This document shows, in pieces, positions 11,721 to 24,900 of a stretch of 64,000 nucleotides of DNA. The first letter of the stretch is position 1, and the number at the start of each line of letters is the position of its first letter. A model generated the notes under the pieces. The model saw only the letters and a program-made list of their open reading frames with translations. It ran no database searches and was not told the DNA's origin. Origin of the DNA: Hymenolepis diminuta (lineage: Eukaryota; Platyhelminthes; Cestoda; Cyclophyllidea; Hymenolepididae); contig CAADRB010000001.1 of the NCBI GenBank assembly GCA_900708905.1, forward strand, positions 4,169,929 to 4,233,928. The letters run 5' to 3'. A program made the translations under genes and the position numbers.

Positions 11721-12592
11721 TGGGCTGAAAATCCGAGTCTATTAAAGGAAACACAGTTTTTATTTCAAAATTAGCATTATTCATCAAGGCAATCTCCATC
11801 AATTGCAACGCAATCATTCCAGCGCCGCTCTAACATTTCAATACTACTTTTGTAGAATGATTTATCTGTCACCTCAATCTGGACCTCAGTTTCGGCGTTA
11901 ATCTCTTCATTCGTGCCAAATTTCTTACCGGCGGGCATTTTTTTTAGGTCTGCGAACAGCCAGTGGTCGCTGGTTGCCAAATCTGGCGAATACGGTGGAT
12001 GTGGGAGCAATTCGAAGTTCAAGTCATGTAGTTTTGCCATTGTTTTGATTGTCTTGTGACACGCTGCGTTCTTTCCATTTGTGGTCGTTTCTGTGCAATT
12101 TCGGCCTTCAAACGCTCCAATAACGCTATGTAATATTCACTGTTAATGGTATTTTCTTTCTCAAGATAATCAATGTATATTATACGACGCACATCCCAAA
12201 ATACCGAGGCCATAATCTTTCCAGCCGATTGTTGCGCTTTCGGGCGCTTTGGACGATGTTCACCATCGGTGTCTTAACGACCACGTTTGAAGTCAGCAAA
12301 CCAACGTTTTATTGTTGTTTCTGATGGAGCGGAGTCCCCATAACACTTTTTAAGCCATTGCTTCGCTTGAACGGAATTTTTTCCCATCAAGAAGCAGTGT
12401 AAAATTAAAACACGAAATTTATTTGATCCATTGTTTTGAAAATAACAGAAATTGCGTCACTCTTAGCACAATAACTCACAAAATAATGAATAGAATATCA
12501 TGAAATTTTAACAGCTGTCTTTTGAAGGTTAGTGTTAACTGAAAAAAAGGTGACCGCCATCTATATGTTAGGCCCGGGACTTTTCAGCCTAT
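11721..12592 (-). mobile_element. internally deleted mariner element
   Basis: This is a Tc1/mariner element of about 870 bp in minus orientation. Its ends are imperfect inverted repeats: GGGCTGAAAATCC at about 11722 and, on the other strand, AGGCTGAAAAGTCCC from about 12590. The transposase inside is broken (see next entry). At under 900 bp it is shorter than the roughly 1.3 kb of a full mariner, matching a deletion within the coding region. It cannot move on its own but might be mobilised by a related transposase if the ends still bind. Confidence 0.85.
11777..12431 (-). pseudogene. mariner transposase remnant
   Basis: Three blocks in different frames match mariner transposase. The N-terminal helix-turn-helix part is at 12387-12274 (starts MGKNSVQAKQWLKKCYG and contains TIKRWFADFKRGR) and then runs into a stop. 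The middle block at 12213-12019 contains MASVFWDVRRIIYIDYLEKE. The C-terminal block at 12040-11777 contains HPPYSPDLATSDHWLFADLKK and ends LDE-stop. About 100 residues that normally follow the HTH domain are missing. A further small deletion plus frameshift near 12080 removes the HQD catalytic aspartate, so only the last catalytic Asp of the DD34D set is recognisable. The element is dead. Confidence 0.88.
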
Positions 12593-12900
12593 GTGGATCT
12601 AAGCCATCCATACAATTATTACCTAGTTAACTATACTCCATTAGTAAAAGTTTGATGATATAAACAATTTAAAACTGAAATTAACAAAATTCTTCTGATT
12701 TCCTCTTTCTTGCCCTTTTAAAGTGGATCCCCCCTTCAATTTCTATACCCTTCCTTTTCAAATTGATTGTTTTCTGCAATGAAGAAATTGTAAAAAATTT
12801 AGCTATCCCATGGTTTAGAATTATTAAAAGAGCGAAAGTAATAATGTCGAAATATTTTAAAATAATTTTATTGTTGATAGAAAAATCTTTAAATTGCAAA

Positions 12901-12906
12901 TTTATT
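12901..12906 (-). terminator. polyadenylation signal of gene A, overlapping its stop codon
   Basis: On the minus strand the last codons read GAT GAA TAA ATT, so AATAAA overlaps the stop codon itself. Gene B ends the same way. Confidence 0.55.
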
Positions 12907-15900
12907 CATCGAGTTTAAAACATTTTTTATCTTCATCTATGACTGCTTCAACACTGTTGTCATTATTAACTAGAAATAAAACATCAAAATATATTAGTCA
13001 ATAAAATTAAACATGGTTTAAAAATATGGAAAAATAAATAAATCTTCTCGAACATACTTGTTAAAATTTTTTTTGGAATTTTAAGTTTTCTTACATATAC
13101 AATATTTTCATCGTGCTTTTCCTCTATAATAAATATTAACAACAAAAGATTTCAAAATGTAAAAAAATTTTTCTAATATTTAAAGTCACTATTATTTTAA
13201 ATTTAATTTGTCCCAAAACTTACTGTACTTTTCCTTCTTGTGTTTCTTTTCTTTCTTTTTGCCTGTAATTATGCAAAATGATATCTTTTTTTTCGCTTCA
13301 ATTATTTGTGATAAAAACATACTATGCAAAAACAAATGTTAAATTAATGACGATAAAAAGGTAAGGAAATAATTCAGCAGCTTAATGCAATCCGTTTTCC
13401 TCACCTTTTTTGGATTCTGCATTTTCACAGACATCCAAATCCTTTATATCAATCGGCTTCTCTGATTCTAAATAGAAAATTGTGCAAATTAAAATGTATG
13501 AATCTGTAAGCAATGTATTTATGGGAGCTATTGACCTAAATAGGTGTATATTCATTTGAAAAATGCACTGATGTTGGACATAGCTAAGTTATTTTACTTT
13601 TGCAGGAATTGATATTAAAGGAGCTCGGTGTATCTCACCCTCTTTATAAGTATCCAGTTTATTGAAACACACTTATTGGAGTTTTTATTATATCAATTAA
13701 AAAGTAAGTGTATAGTACAACTTACCGACACCCGTACGAGTTTTATTTCCGGAATAGCAATTGCTTGCTTTGAAATATATATTTAAAATATATTTATAAA
13801 AGAAGTCCATGGTAATTAACCACAGCTCTTTATTCGCATTTTTATCTGCTTATTGTTCCGTAGTACAACAACTCAAGTCCAAGCTTATTCGATGCCAGAG
13901 GTATTTAAAAAGTTATGAAATGGGGGTAATGATGACATTACCTAAGAAATTTGGTAATCGCCTACTTAAAATGATAGTAACACGGGCTTAATTTTAATAT
14001 ATATAAGTTGCGTTGTTGTTACAAAAAATGGTAAATTGTACAGTAAATACTTATAAAATGGTATTTAATTTTAAATTTAATTTGTTAAACTGAAAGAAAA
14101 GGGCCTTCTATTGAAAGCCAGGATGCTAAATTAAGATAAGACGATGGAAGTTTCTCAAAACTTAAAAATCTCTCAAAATGATCAAATATTTACTTAAAGT
14201 AAATGATCTTTCTTAGCTTTGTTTACTGAATAAAAGCAGCTGGGCTATGTGAATTTGACCGGATATTAAAAAAAATGACGAAATTTTGGTGAATTTATGA
14301 TATGAGAAACCGTCAAGACGTCACAATATTTTACAACGATGATAATTAAGTATTAACCTCTTTATAAAGGATACATCATTATTTTAACATTTAAATAAAT
14401 TTCAAAATGCTCTTTTGTTTTTATAGCATTGTGTTCTCCTTAAAAAATTCTGCTTAAATTCACTACCATTCTTCCATAACGACCACTCCTACTCAGATTT
14501 GACAACATAACCGCAGATTACAGGTGGAAAAAGGAAAAAAATCAAATTACCCTCATTTACTTTTGAAACGCTTGCACACTCATTCTGGATTGGCATTTGG
14601 AAATATAAATAGTGCTGCTGAAGTTTTTCTGGTTCTCGACAATTATTCACCTCCATCTCAACTGAATTCTCAGATTTTGTTTCCACTTGACAAATGAAAG
14701 GATAAAAGGAGTTTAAATCATCTTAGTTAGGAATATTAAATCATGATGTCTAATAAATAAAAGGAGTTTTTCCTTTATTTGAAACTTTTTGGTTTAATTT
14801 ACTTAAATGTGGACCAATTTCATTAATAAACCTTCACCGTTATAAAAATCGCAAATTAAATTATAAATGCTTGCCTTTACAGGCCTGAGGATGGTCGTCA
14901 TAAAATATCTCGCCCTCAATTACATCGTTGTATGACTGATCTGTTAAAGTTTAAAAAAGTTATGAAAGTATTTAAAAAACAAAAAAAATTGTTCTATGAA
15001 GTTTAACTAAGTACTTTCTCATTATATAAAATCTTTAAAAAGTGAACTGAATTGGATTGCAATAAAATTCATACCGTGTTCCACAGTTGCATTTGACAGG
15101 CAATAAGAAAATAATGAAATTGACGAAGGTGGATCATTGTAATCCATACTAATCTCCTCCTCCTGTTCATCTTTGCAGACATCACTTTGTGAATGTGATT
15201 CTATTAACGAATTAAATATGAAAAATCTTAGCTGCGATTCGCTTTATTGATTTATTCGTTTGCTTTAATAAAAACAAACAACTTAAAATTTTTTTCATTG
15301 ATTTATTTCCAAAATGAGTAAAACAGACATTTTAATTTGTTTTAATAAGCTAAATTTCAGTGAAGAAGAAGTATTAATTTGATTCCGTTTGTATTTGATT
15401 GAAAAGGTCATTTACTCAAAATGAACACTCAAATGCTACAAATATTCGATATATCGCTCAAATTTTAGATTTTAAAGAATATTATAAATATATACTACTA
15501 GTTATAAATTTAGTTAAATTATTTTATTTCCTTTATATTTTGAAAAGTAATACAGAAGAAATATACTTACTTTTACAGTCATTGACGTTCATTGGCTCAT
15601 TTTCGATGACTAAAGTAAAATTACCAATGTCTATTTTTCGAGAGTAATTGAAAATTATTGCTCTGAATTTTTAATTAAACTAATCAAATGAAAGAATCAA
15701 CAAAAATTCTGAACAATACAAAACACCTGTTTCTTTTTGACAAGAGTTTTGATCAGAGTAATGACTACAATCAGCTAAAATTTGCAGAAAAAAAGCAAAA
15801 GCCTCAATAATGCCATATTTTTCAAAGATAATGCAAACGAAATTTTACATACTTTGCACCGCTGTGGTGATTAGAGCATTTGGTTTTGGGTTTGGGAGTT

Positions 15901-18900
15901 CTTCGGCTTGAAGATTTAAATTAAAATTTGGATTAATATAAAAGAAAGTAAAGTACTATAAAATATTTCGCCTTTAAATGACAATTAACTATATTCATTA
16001 GTCATGATTTTAAGAAGATTTAGGTAATTGTTTTTAATAGTAAGTCATGGTAACACTAATGAATACATATTATTACTTTGAGTCATAATTGATTTAAGTT
16101 CTTTGTCCAATTTGACCTTCAAATGATTTTCTAAAACAAAATAATACAGAGTGCTTAGGGTATCTGAGAACACTTATAATTTTTTGGTTTAAACTAACCC
16201 GATAATCATAATTGCATTTTTTATATCACAGGTTATCCTGGTAGACACTACTATAACTAATAAAATGAAAAGACACGCTGTAATAGTGTCTATAAAAGCA
16301 AAGCGCAGCAATTTAAATGTTGCGAGAATTTAAAAAAATTCACTAGATCCTTTGTTTGCTAAATTTAAAAAAGATGAATCGGCCGCCACGAGGAAGAGAA
16401 AAGAGCATTGTCAGAGCTCTGCTGACTCACTCACTCGGAACACGTGAGTTTGTAAGAAAAGTGCATGGCGTGATCGATGAAAATCCTGGGAAGTCAATGT
16501 GACATCTTGCCAAAGACTTTCAAATGTCTGAAGGAGCAATAATGAATGCTCTTCATCAAGATCTTGGATACAATTCTCATAAATTATAGGCGAGGTCAGA
16601 TCATGTGGACAAAAACAACTCAAGGGAACGTTTAACGACATGTAAATAGATTGAATCACTCAGAAGAATAGAAGTGTTTTTGGTTTTTCTTCGACAAGGA
16701 AAACTTTCACCAGAATGAAAAAGTCAATCGAAGAAATGATAGACGGGCATATGTGAGCAAACCTCACTAAAGTTCCAATTGTTATGCATACCCAGTAATA
16801 ATGACGGTTTTTGGTGTTGTTAGGAGGTGGGTGAGGGGCATATCATTACTCCTCCGTTAATTTCACAAGGTCTTAGCGTCAATGCAGATGTAACTGCTTA
16901 TGTAGAGACTCTTCAAACCATTACTGTTAAGCTACCTTGGAAAAACAACACAGCCAATTAAGGAAGAAGCCGCTATGTCTTCCAACATGAATCGGCTCAT
17001 GCAACAAAGCTCTCCAAACCCATGATGTGATGGAGGAGAATTTTCATTATCATGTCATACTAAACTTATGGCCGCATCCTAACTCATCAGACCTTAATCC
17101 TTGGGATTATTACATGAGGGGTGGGGTGGGGTGGGTGGAATGTGATTGAAAAGGTAGTTAATAAGCACATCCCTATAACACCAAATCCTCCTCTCTGATT
17201 TAAGCAATAGCGCGAGTAATGGAGGATATGAATAAAGAACACCTAATGAAAGCTTACAGTCAGTCGCTTTGACTCTAATTGAATGGGTAATGGAAGCCGA
17301 AGGAGGATACATCAAATAAAACCTAGATTAATATCATGTTTATTTGTTTTGCCAGAAGAAATTGTAAGTTTCAATCTTTAATAGTTCCATTTCCTGCTTT
17401 CTGAAAGTGTGTAATGTGTTCTCAGATGCCTTTCATAACCGAAGTCTAACAGAAAATACTGAATAATTATTTACCCGAAGTCAACTAGTATCATTAAGTA
17501 TTCAGTAAATTCATCCTTAAAACGTTGCTTTACAAATTAGGAATTTTCTCATTAATCAAAATGATTTTGCTTGACCAAATATTTTCTGGCTAATTATTAT
17601 TTGCTTACCCGCCTCCAAATTGTTCAAAAAACCCTCTGCTAAAGCTCCTGAATCTTAAAATTCAATGGAATAGTTAATAAAAGTCTTCATGAATAGCCAT
17701 AGTTAAAAGAAAAAAATGATCCTCAAACCTTCAACAGATCCGCTAGCGCTTAAATCAGGCATTAGATCTTCAAGTTCGCAAAGGTTTTCTGAAAACAAAT
17801 AAATTCAAATATGAATATTAAAATATTTATTTAGGCTACCATATTCTTTATTATTTAATTTTGATATTATAATTACGTGAATAAAGTTTTCATAAAAATA
17901 TTAAAACTTAAATATCGATATCAGGTTTTTTAATCTGGAAAAGTACCTGTTCTTTTACTCTCTTTAGGCTTCTTCAATATCTCGTAAGCCTTCTTGACGA
18001 TTGTTTTTATCTTTACAGCTTTATTAAAAGTTGATAGGAAAAATTTATCATTTTCCCATTATTTAATGAATTTAATATCCAATGATAAATATTAAATAAA
18101 AATATTGACAAAGACTTACTTTTTACAGTTCTGTCCACCAATTTTGGACCATACTTTTTTCTGTTCTTTGGTTCTTTGAAAGATGGAATTTAAGACATAA
18201 GAAATATCAAAATCGTCAAGTTATCGTCAAAAAATGATTAATTACCCTCAACTCCCCCACTCATATTGTTAAAAGGAAGGTCATCTGTAGTGTAAATAGG
18301 TAATTATTAAGAAGGTATAGGCCACTAGACATAAGCCGTTAACCGGTAACTTATTCGACACAGAACATAATAAGCATTACTTTCTGTTATGAAAGGTCAA
18401 AAGTGAAATCAAAGCCTACCCATTTCGGTTCGTCAGCTTACTGAAAATATTAGTATTTCGCCTCTGTTAACTCCTTTTAAAGTTGTCTTTGCGGAGTATT
18501 TATCTAGGGAGTCACGTGAAAGCAATCTGATTTGATATGATTTAAATCACAATTTGGAATCAGGCATTAATAATACGTTTCAGAGAAATGATCCCGTGAT
18601 GACTTCTGGTCATGCATTGGTGCTTGCAATTGAATAATTTTATGCATAAAAAGAAGTTAATAGCATCACATATATAATATTAACGCAAGTCAAATAACCG
18701 CATCACAACTACTATGGCTCATTCTCATGCATAAGTACAGCTTTAGAAGTCCGCTTTTGTAGTGGCTTAAAGTCTAATTTTTTTTATGGATTTAATTGTA
18801 CATTGTCCCACGTGTATCCATATCGCTTGTATGTTATGTTCTAGCAGGTCAATATGAAGGTTCGTTCATCTCATGATAACATATCATTGTTCACTAAATT

Positions 18901-21900
18901 GTCGCACTAGTTATACTAAATGAATTCTATTATGTCATGCTAACAGTTGTCAACTTATGTGTGCTACTTCTTTTCCCTATCCAATATTGGTTCATAGTCC
19001 GGTTATTCAATCGTATGTCTGGTTTCCTTTCCTATCCAGTATTGGTCAACTTTGGGATAGACACTTTATTGGCTATCAAAATCAATGCCTATAATAAATA
19101 ATTCCTGTCTGTGTACCTGTCTGTGACTGATTGCCGACCTCCGCATGCGAAGTGCTTTTAATACATCTCTGGATGTAAACTCCGTATAATACACATTTTT
19201 AAGAATACCCTTACTTCATTCCTAAGAGTTATCTGATGTGTTATCTGTGTAATACAATTTTTGGGACATGTCTCATTGGTTTAGTATTGTGCTTGTTTCG
19301 TGGCACTAAAATAATATGCTATTACTTTGTAAACTTCAATATACAACAGCTTTCTCTAAACGTCTAGCCAGTTTAGAAGAAGGAATGTGAAACTTTTACA
19401 TTTCCCTCCTTTCAAGTTGCCAGCCCAGGGTATAATAAGAGTTGTTACAAAACTTTTCCAAAAAAGTGTTCAAAGTATTCTCCATTTACCATAGTGACTA
19501 AGTGATCAATTAACTTATTATTTAATACGATCATAATGGAAGTGTGTTTTAAAATTACCCTAGCTTTTGTCGTCCTGCAAGTATTTTTATCATCACATGA
19601 TTTAATTCACTCTTTGAAAATTAAACTTTTAGCTAACTACCATTTGAAACCTTGGATTATGCAAATGCAGACAAATATAAACCTCTGTCCTCGAAAGTAG
19701 CCAATAGTCATTATGGCTCAGACACCTTTATTTTAATATTCTAACTAAAGGTAATAAATTTAAATGATTAGACCATGAAAACCCTATTTTATGCCGAAAT
19801 TGACGGTTTTATAACTAAAATCTTTAATTCTTACAACTTTACTTAGAAAGTTATAAACTCCTGTCTAATCATGTTATTTACAATTGAATGAACTCAGCAA
19901 TGTTCGGTCGAATTTTGTGGATGAAAATATATAAATATATATATTTTTTCAATTTCTACAAAAAAAGGACGCAATCGAAGTTCTTCAGATTTTTATGACA
20001 AACCATTTTGGCCATTATAGGGGAGAATTTACATTAACACCAAATAGGGGCTTAACCTAATTGCACTATTAATATTGGTAAATATTATTAATATCGACTG
20101 TAGTAATGGATGAACATACGAAATGACAACTTAATCAAATGTGCCGTAAAGGACATTAAAGTAGGTGTTACTGAAGTTCCAGATGAAGGAAATTTTACCA
20201 GAGGAGCCTCAAAAGGCTGAAATTACAGAGGTTTAAGCAATCAGGGCTTTTCGGCTTTGGAGCTTTTGAACTTCAAAACACAAAAACTTTTATTCTAGTG
20301 GATTAGCATTCTCTATCATAGAGTATATTACTTCTTCTAGTTCACTTATTCTATCTTTGAAGCTTCGGAACTTCAGGCGTATATATTCCCCATTCAAAAT
20401 ATCATAACATTTGGTTTTCTTATATTTTCAATTAATGATATGCAATAAAAGGAATTTTATCTACATAATAAAAATGTTCGATATAAATCAAGTGGGGTTA
20501 ACCTTAATATTTTTATAATTAAAATTTGACTGCAGGTTGTTTCAAGCAAAAAGGTTTGTCGACCAGATTTAAAATAGATTTTTGACGCTGTATAGATGAT
20601 CAAAATGCATTTTAACATGTCTTTATTTAACAATGTCATCTAAAATTTTTAAAAATAACGTATTATCAGCGAAATTATTCGAAAAAAGAAAAACAATGTT
20701 CTATATCCTTATTCTCGAACTGAGTCCAAAAAAGAAGGTTTTTGTCTAAGTTAATAGCTTTGAACAAAGCTTTTGCGGTCTACTTAAATATAATTTTCAG
20801 CTAAATACATTTTACAAAAGGTCACAAAATTATTAGTCATTTTCATTAATTGTCCATTGCATTTAAAGTTTCCAGAATATTGTCATCAGCTTTTCTTGTT
20901 TCAAACCAGTGTATAGTGCATTTATACAATTTGTGAAAGTAATTTACATCTATTAAATAATGTGCGTTATATTTTCAATTAAATAATATAAATACAATTG
21001 GAATAAGATTACAGACTCACTTCCATTATATTTAAAGTACCTTTTTATTAGATTATCTGCTTATTAATTGTCTTATTTGATTTATCAAATGATTAGAAGT
21101 ACATAAATGTTTTAGCTTATACAAAGAATTGTTTTATATTTCTAAATTTCAAATTAAACTTATTTCTTCCACATAACATTCTAAATTTTCTTTAATAGGG
21201 AAAACTAAGTCCTGCTTTAGGTGACTTAATTGATTTCATATCTGGTGAAAATCTAAACCCGACTGTTTTCAATCTAAAAAGTAAAGTACGATTCTTCAAA
21301 TACCTCTTGATGTACGAAGTAGTTTTTGTCGATGTGTTTCCTTATGTATTTATTCAGACCGTTAGGACTGGAGGGTTACTATTGAAGAGCTAATTGAATA
21401 ATATTTTTAAGTGCTCTTACTTTAAATGGACATTTATATTTGCTGTCCTATGGTACAATTTTGATAACTGCTTCTCAGCAAATAAACAAGGTCAGAGTTT
21501 ATTTTTACAACCATATTTATTTATGTTTAAACACTTAGTATAATGTAGTTTTGTAAAATAATTTTATTTTTAAAACAAATAATCAAATAGAAGGTAAAAT
21601 TGAGTAGTTTTTACCGAAATTTTGCGACATTAAAATTTAATTTTAATTCCAATTCAGTTTCCAACTTCTACACTTTTGAAAGTTTATTAAGAAATTAATA
21701 AATAATATGCTAAGGTACAGCGGTTGCAATTATTCAATATAAAGATAAGGAATGCTAACATGGAATTTTCCCCAAAAATATTAATGTTTCAAAAGATCTT
21801 TAAAAAAATACACCGCGCACATTTTAAAAATTTGTAAAAAAACAGGCATCAGATAAAATTTTATTTGTCAAATTTGAAAAAAAGATATTGTTCCATTTAT

Positions 21901-24900
21901 ATTAATAATTATCTGAAATAAAGAACCAAAAATAAGCTTTAATACACCAGGGAAATAAATTAATTTTATGTAGAAAATCATTTAATTATGATATTTGAAT
22001 AATTGAACTGTGAGGAATGTTCAGAAAGTTGTTATATAATGAAATAAAATTTAATTGTTAAATAGTTTTAATTGGATATATTGTAAACCAACTTAATAAT
22101 ATCGATACCGTTGGGTCTGTAGGGTGATTTCGGTGAGAAATATCGAACTGAGGAATAATAGTCTAAGAAAGAGGAAATATTTTAAGGTAGTGATCGAGTT
22201 TCAAGATGGAGTATGTGAAACTAGAAACTATGTATAATTATTAATTATATAATACTTAGCGATTGATTTTTGCCGACCTCTATCACCATGTTTTTATTTA
22301 CAACAAGAATATTAATTTATTTGTTCGCTAAATTAGCTATTTTTTTATCATTTGTACAAAATAATAACTCACTTTATTCAATGTAAAAATTAATAATTAC
22401 CTTCATATCTTTTGGAAGGACGTCGTTGGAATTGTTGACCACTTTGGAAGACCATTGGCTGGCATCGGCTTAGGGGATTACAGGAATCTGTAGTATTTAA
22501 ATATTAAAATATTTTTATTTATTTATTCAAAAAATTCTACAACGCAGTGGAGAACTAATTAGAAACTTGCACGAATTTGGTCTGTAAATCATCTCTTGAT
22601 TCGACCCATAAAGTTGATTTGCAACTACACAATAAACATTGTGATATGAAGGGTAATAAATACATGATATTCGCTTAGTAATGAAATTCAACTTAAATAT
22701 TGATATCAAAAATGTTGTACCAATAAATTTTGTTTTTCAGTAGATATCTTATGATTAATAGTTTAAGATGATGAATAGAATGATTCTTTAGTCATATCGT
22801 ATAAATTTACAGGACTATAATATTATTCAGTGATTTGCAGAGAAAAGAACATGTTAGATAAAACTCAAACAGTGAAAAAAATAAATCATGTTCATCGATG
22901 AAAAATCCTGTTGACAATTTATTGTTAAGTATTCATCAGTTTTGTACATTTGCCAAATGTGCAATTATAATATCGTTATTTTGCATAATTTTGAAGTAAA
23001 GACTACTATTAACTCAAGTGGGTGGTATCGTTGAGTCCTGGCTTTTGCATGCAATTTTGGGAGATTAATCAGGTTACAACAGAACATTACAAATTTGCAA
23101 ATGTACACGTTGAAAATACATACCTCTATGGTTAATCCCGTTCATATTGTTTTGCCCTGGTGACTGACAATTTACTGACGGAACATATCCGACTGAAAGT
23201 TTTTTCATTTTGTACGGTAAATGACAGAATAAATAAACTAAGAACTTGAAGAAAACTAAGTTGGTCATCTAATTACCTCTACTGCTAACCATATCTGGCC
23301 TGTATATGGGCGACTGGAAGTTGCAGTTTGGTGATCCACTTCCAACTTAGGGAAATAATAATACGACAAATTATGATTAAAGAATTTGATAATAAAAAAT
23401 TTTGCGTTGTTTTATAGAAATTCAAAAGTTCCCATATACCATAATTACTCATTTGAGTAGGCCTGTATAGGGGAGTTTGGTAATTAACGGGAGAATAACT
23501 AACTGAAATGAGAAAACACATCTATGAATCAATATGCTTACACCACTTCATCTAATTTTTTGAAATCAAAATATAATGCATATAAAATTAATATAAAAAC
23601 GGGATAATTACTTCTACATTAAAAATTATTAAATAGAAATAAATGGTATCAATTGATTATAATTGAGTGGTAGTAACTAATTGTGACAAAAATATGCAGA
23701 GAAAATAATTACTTCTAATGTATGAAGAACTGGGAACATAATCAGTGCGTTGATGTGAGGAAGATGGTGGATAAAAAACTAATTAAAAATATATGATTTT
23801 TCAGCCAAGTTTTTATAACTTCATGTATTAGTCGAGCAAAATAAAACTCTTACATCTGTATCTATCACCAGAGGGACTGTCGAACTGATACTGATATTTT
23901 TCAGAATATTTATGTCCAACTTATATAAGATATCGAAAAAATGAAAAATTCGATATTTTGAGCAAGAAAAACCAAGAAGAAATCATAAATCCTTACCTTT
24001 GTATTTATGACCATCGTAATCCTTGTTGAAAGATTGATCGTTTATTGGGTGTGAGCAGCTAGCTGATATATTTACACATTCATTTAGAAAAGTATTGTTT
24101 CATGCATTTTGTTTAACATAAATGAATTTAAGTTTCATACGTTTGTACCCCTCTCTAAGGAATGGAGGCACATATAATCTGGGCTGTTCTTCTTCAGCTA
24201 CAATAAAATTGTAGGAGAGCAGCAAATAATCCACTTTAAAATGTTAATTATTCTATCTAATTTTACGAACATTCGAATTAAATATAAATAAAAATGGAAA
24301 AACTTGTTCGTATGGTTTTTTTTCATTTAATAGACAGAAATTGCGGTATTTCATTTACCTTCTTCACCTTTCACAAACTCAGCTTTTTCCACTTCCTTGA
24401 TTTCAGATTCAACTATTTAAAAAATCCTAGAATTAAGCCTTTACAAAGTTGTATGTTTGTGTCATAATATTTACTTCTTTGCTTAAAATTAAGTGAAATG
24501 AGACAATGCTTTGTTGAAGCCAGATAGTTCTAGCTGCAACTATTTACCGCCATTGAAATTTAACTTCTCCGTTGTAGACTCCTTCGTCTTCGCTTCTGAA
24601 GCAATCAAACCATTAAAATGGAAATAAATGTTATAGAATTGGAGTCGGAATTGAAGCCTACCTGCTTCGCTATCATCAGGACAACTTTCATTGGATTTAT
24701 TTGCCTCCTCGTCAACTAAAATATTCAGAAGAAAATTTTTAGATTTACCTTGTTATAAATTAACAGTTGCAGTTACGTGCTCTTGTTACTTCATTTCTAC
24801 AAATATGCTTGCACCAATCTAACTGATTTTATGCCTTGGGAGTACAGTCTTCATTAATTTTTCAAAATGTATTTGATATTTATATAATTTAATGTCCTTT

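Larger units (their letters stand above)
15775..17608. other. gene A intron holding a Tc1-like remnant
   Basis: The intron of gene A between exons 17638-17609 and 15774-15727 carries an old transposon in the opposite orientation (16378-17320). Outside the transposon nothing else is recognised. Confidence 0.6.

Noticed and set aside
20457..20639. 60-codon minus-strand frame in the large gene A intron
   Set aside because: No splice sites giving phase 1 and no similarity to neighbouring exons.
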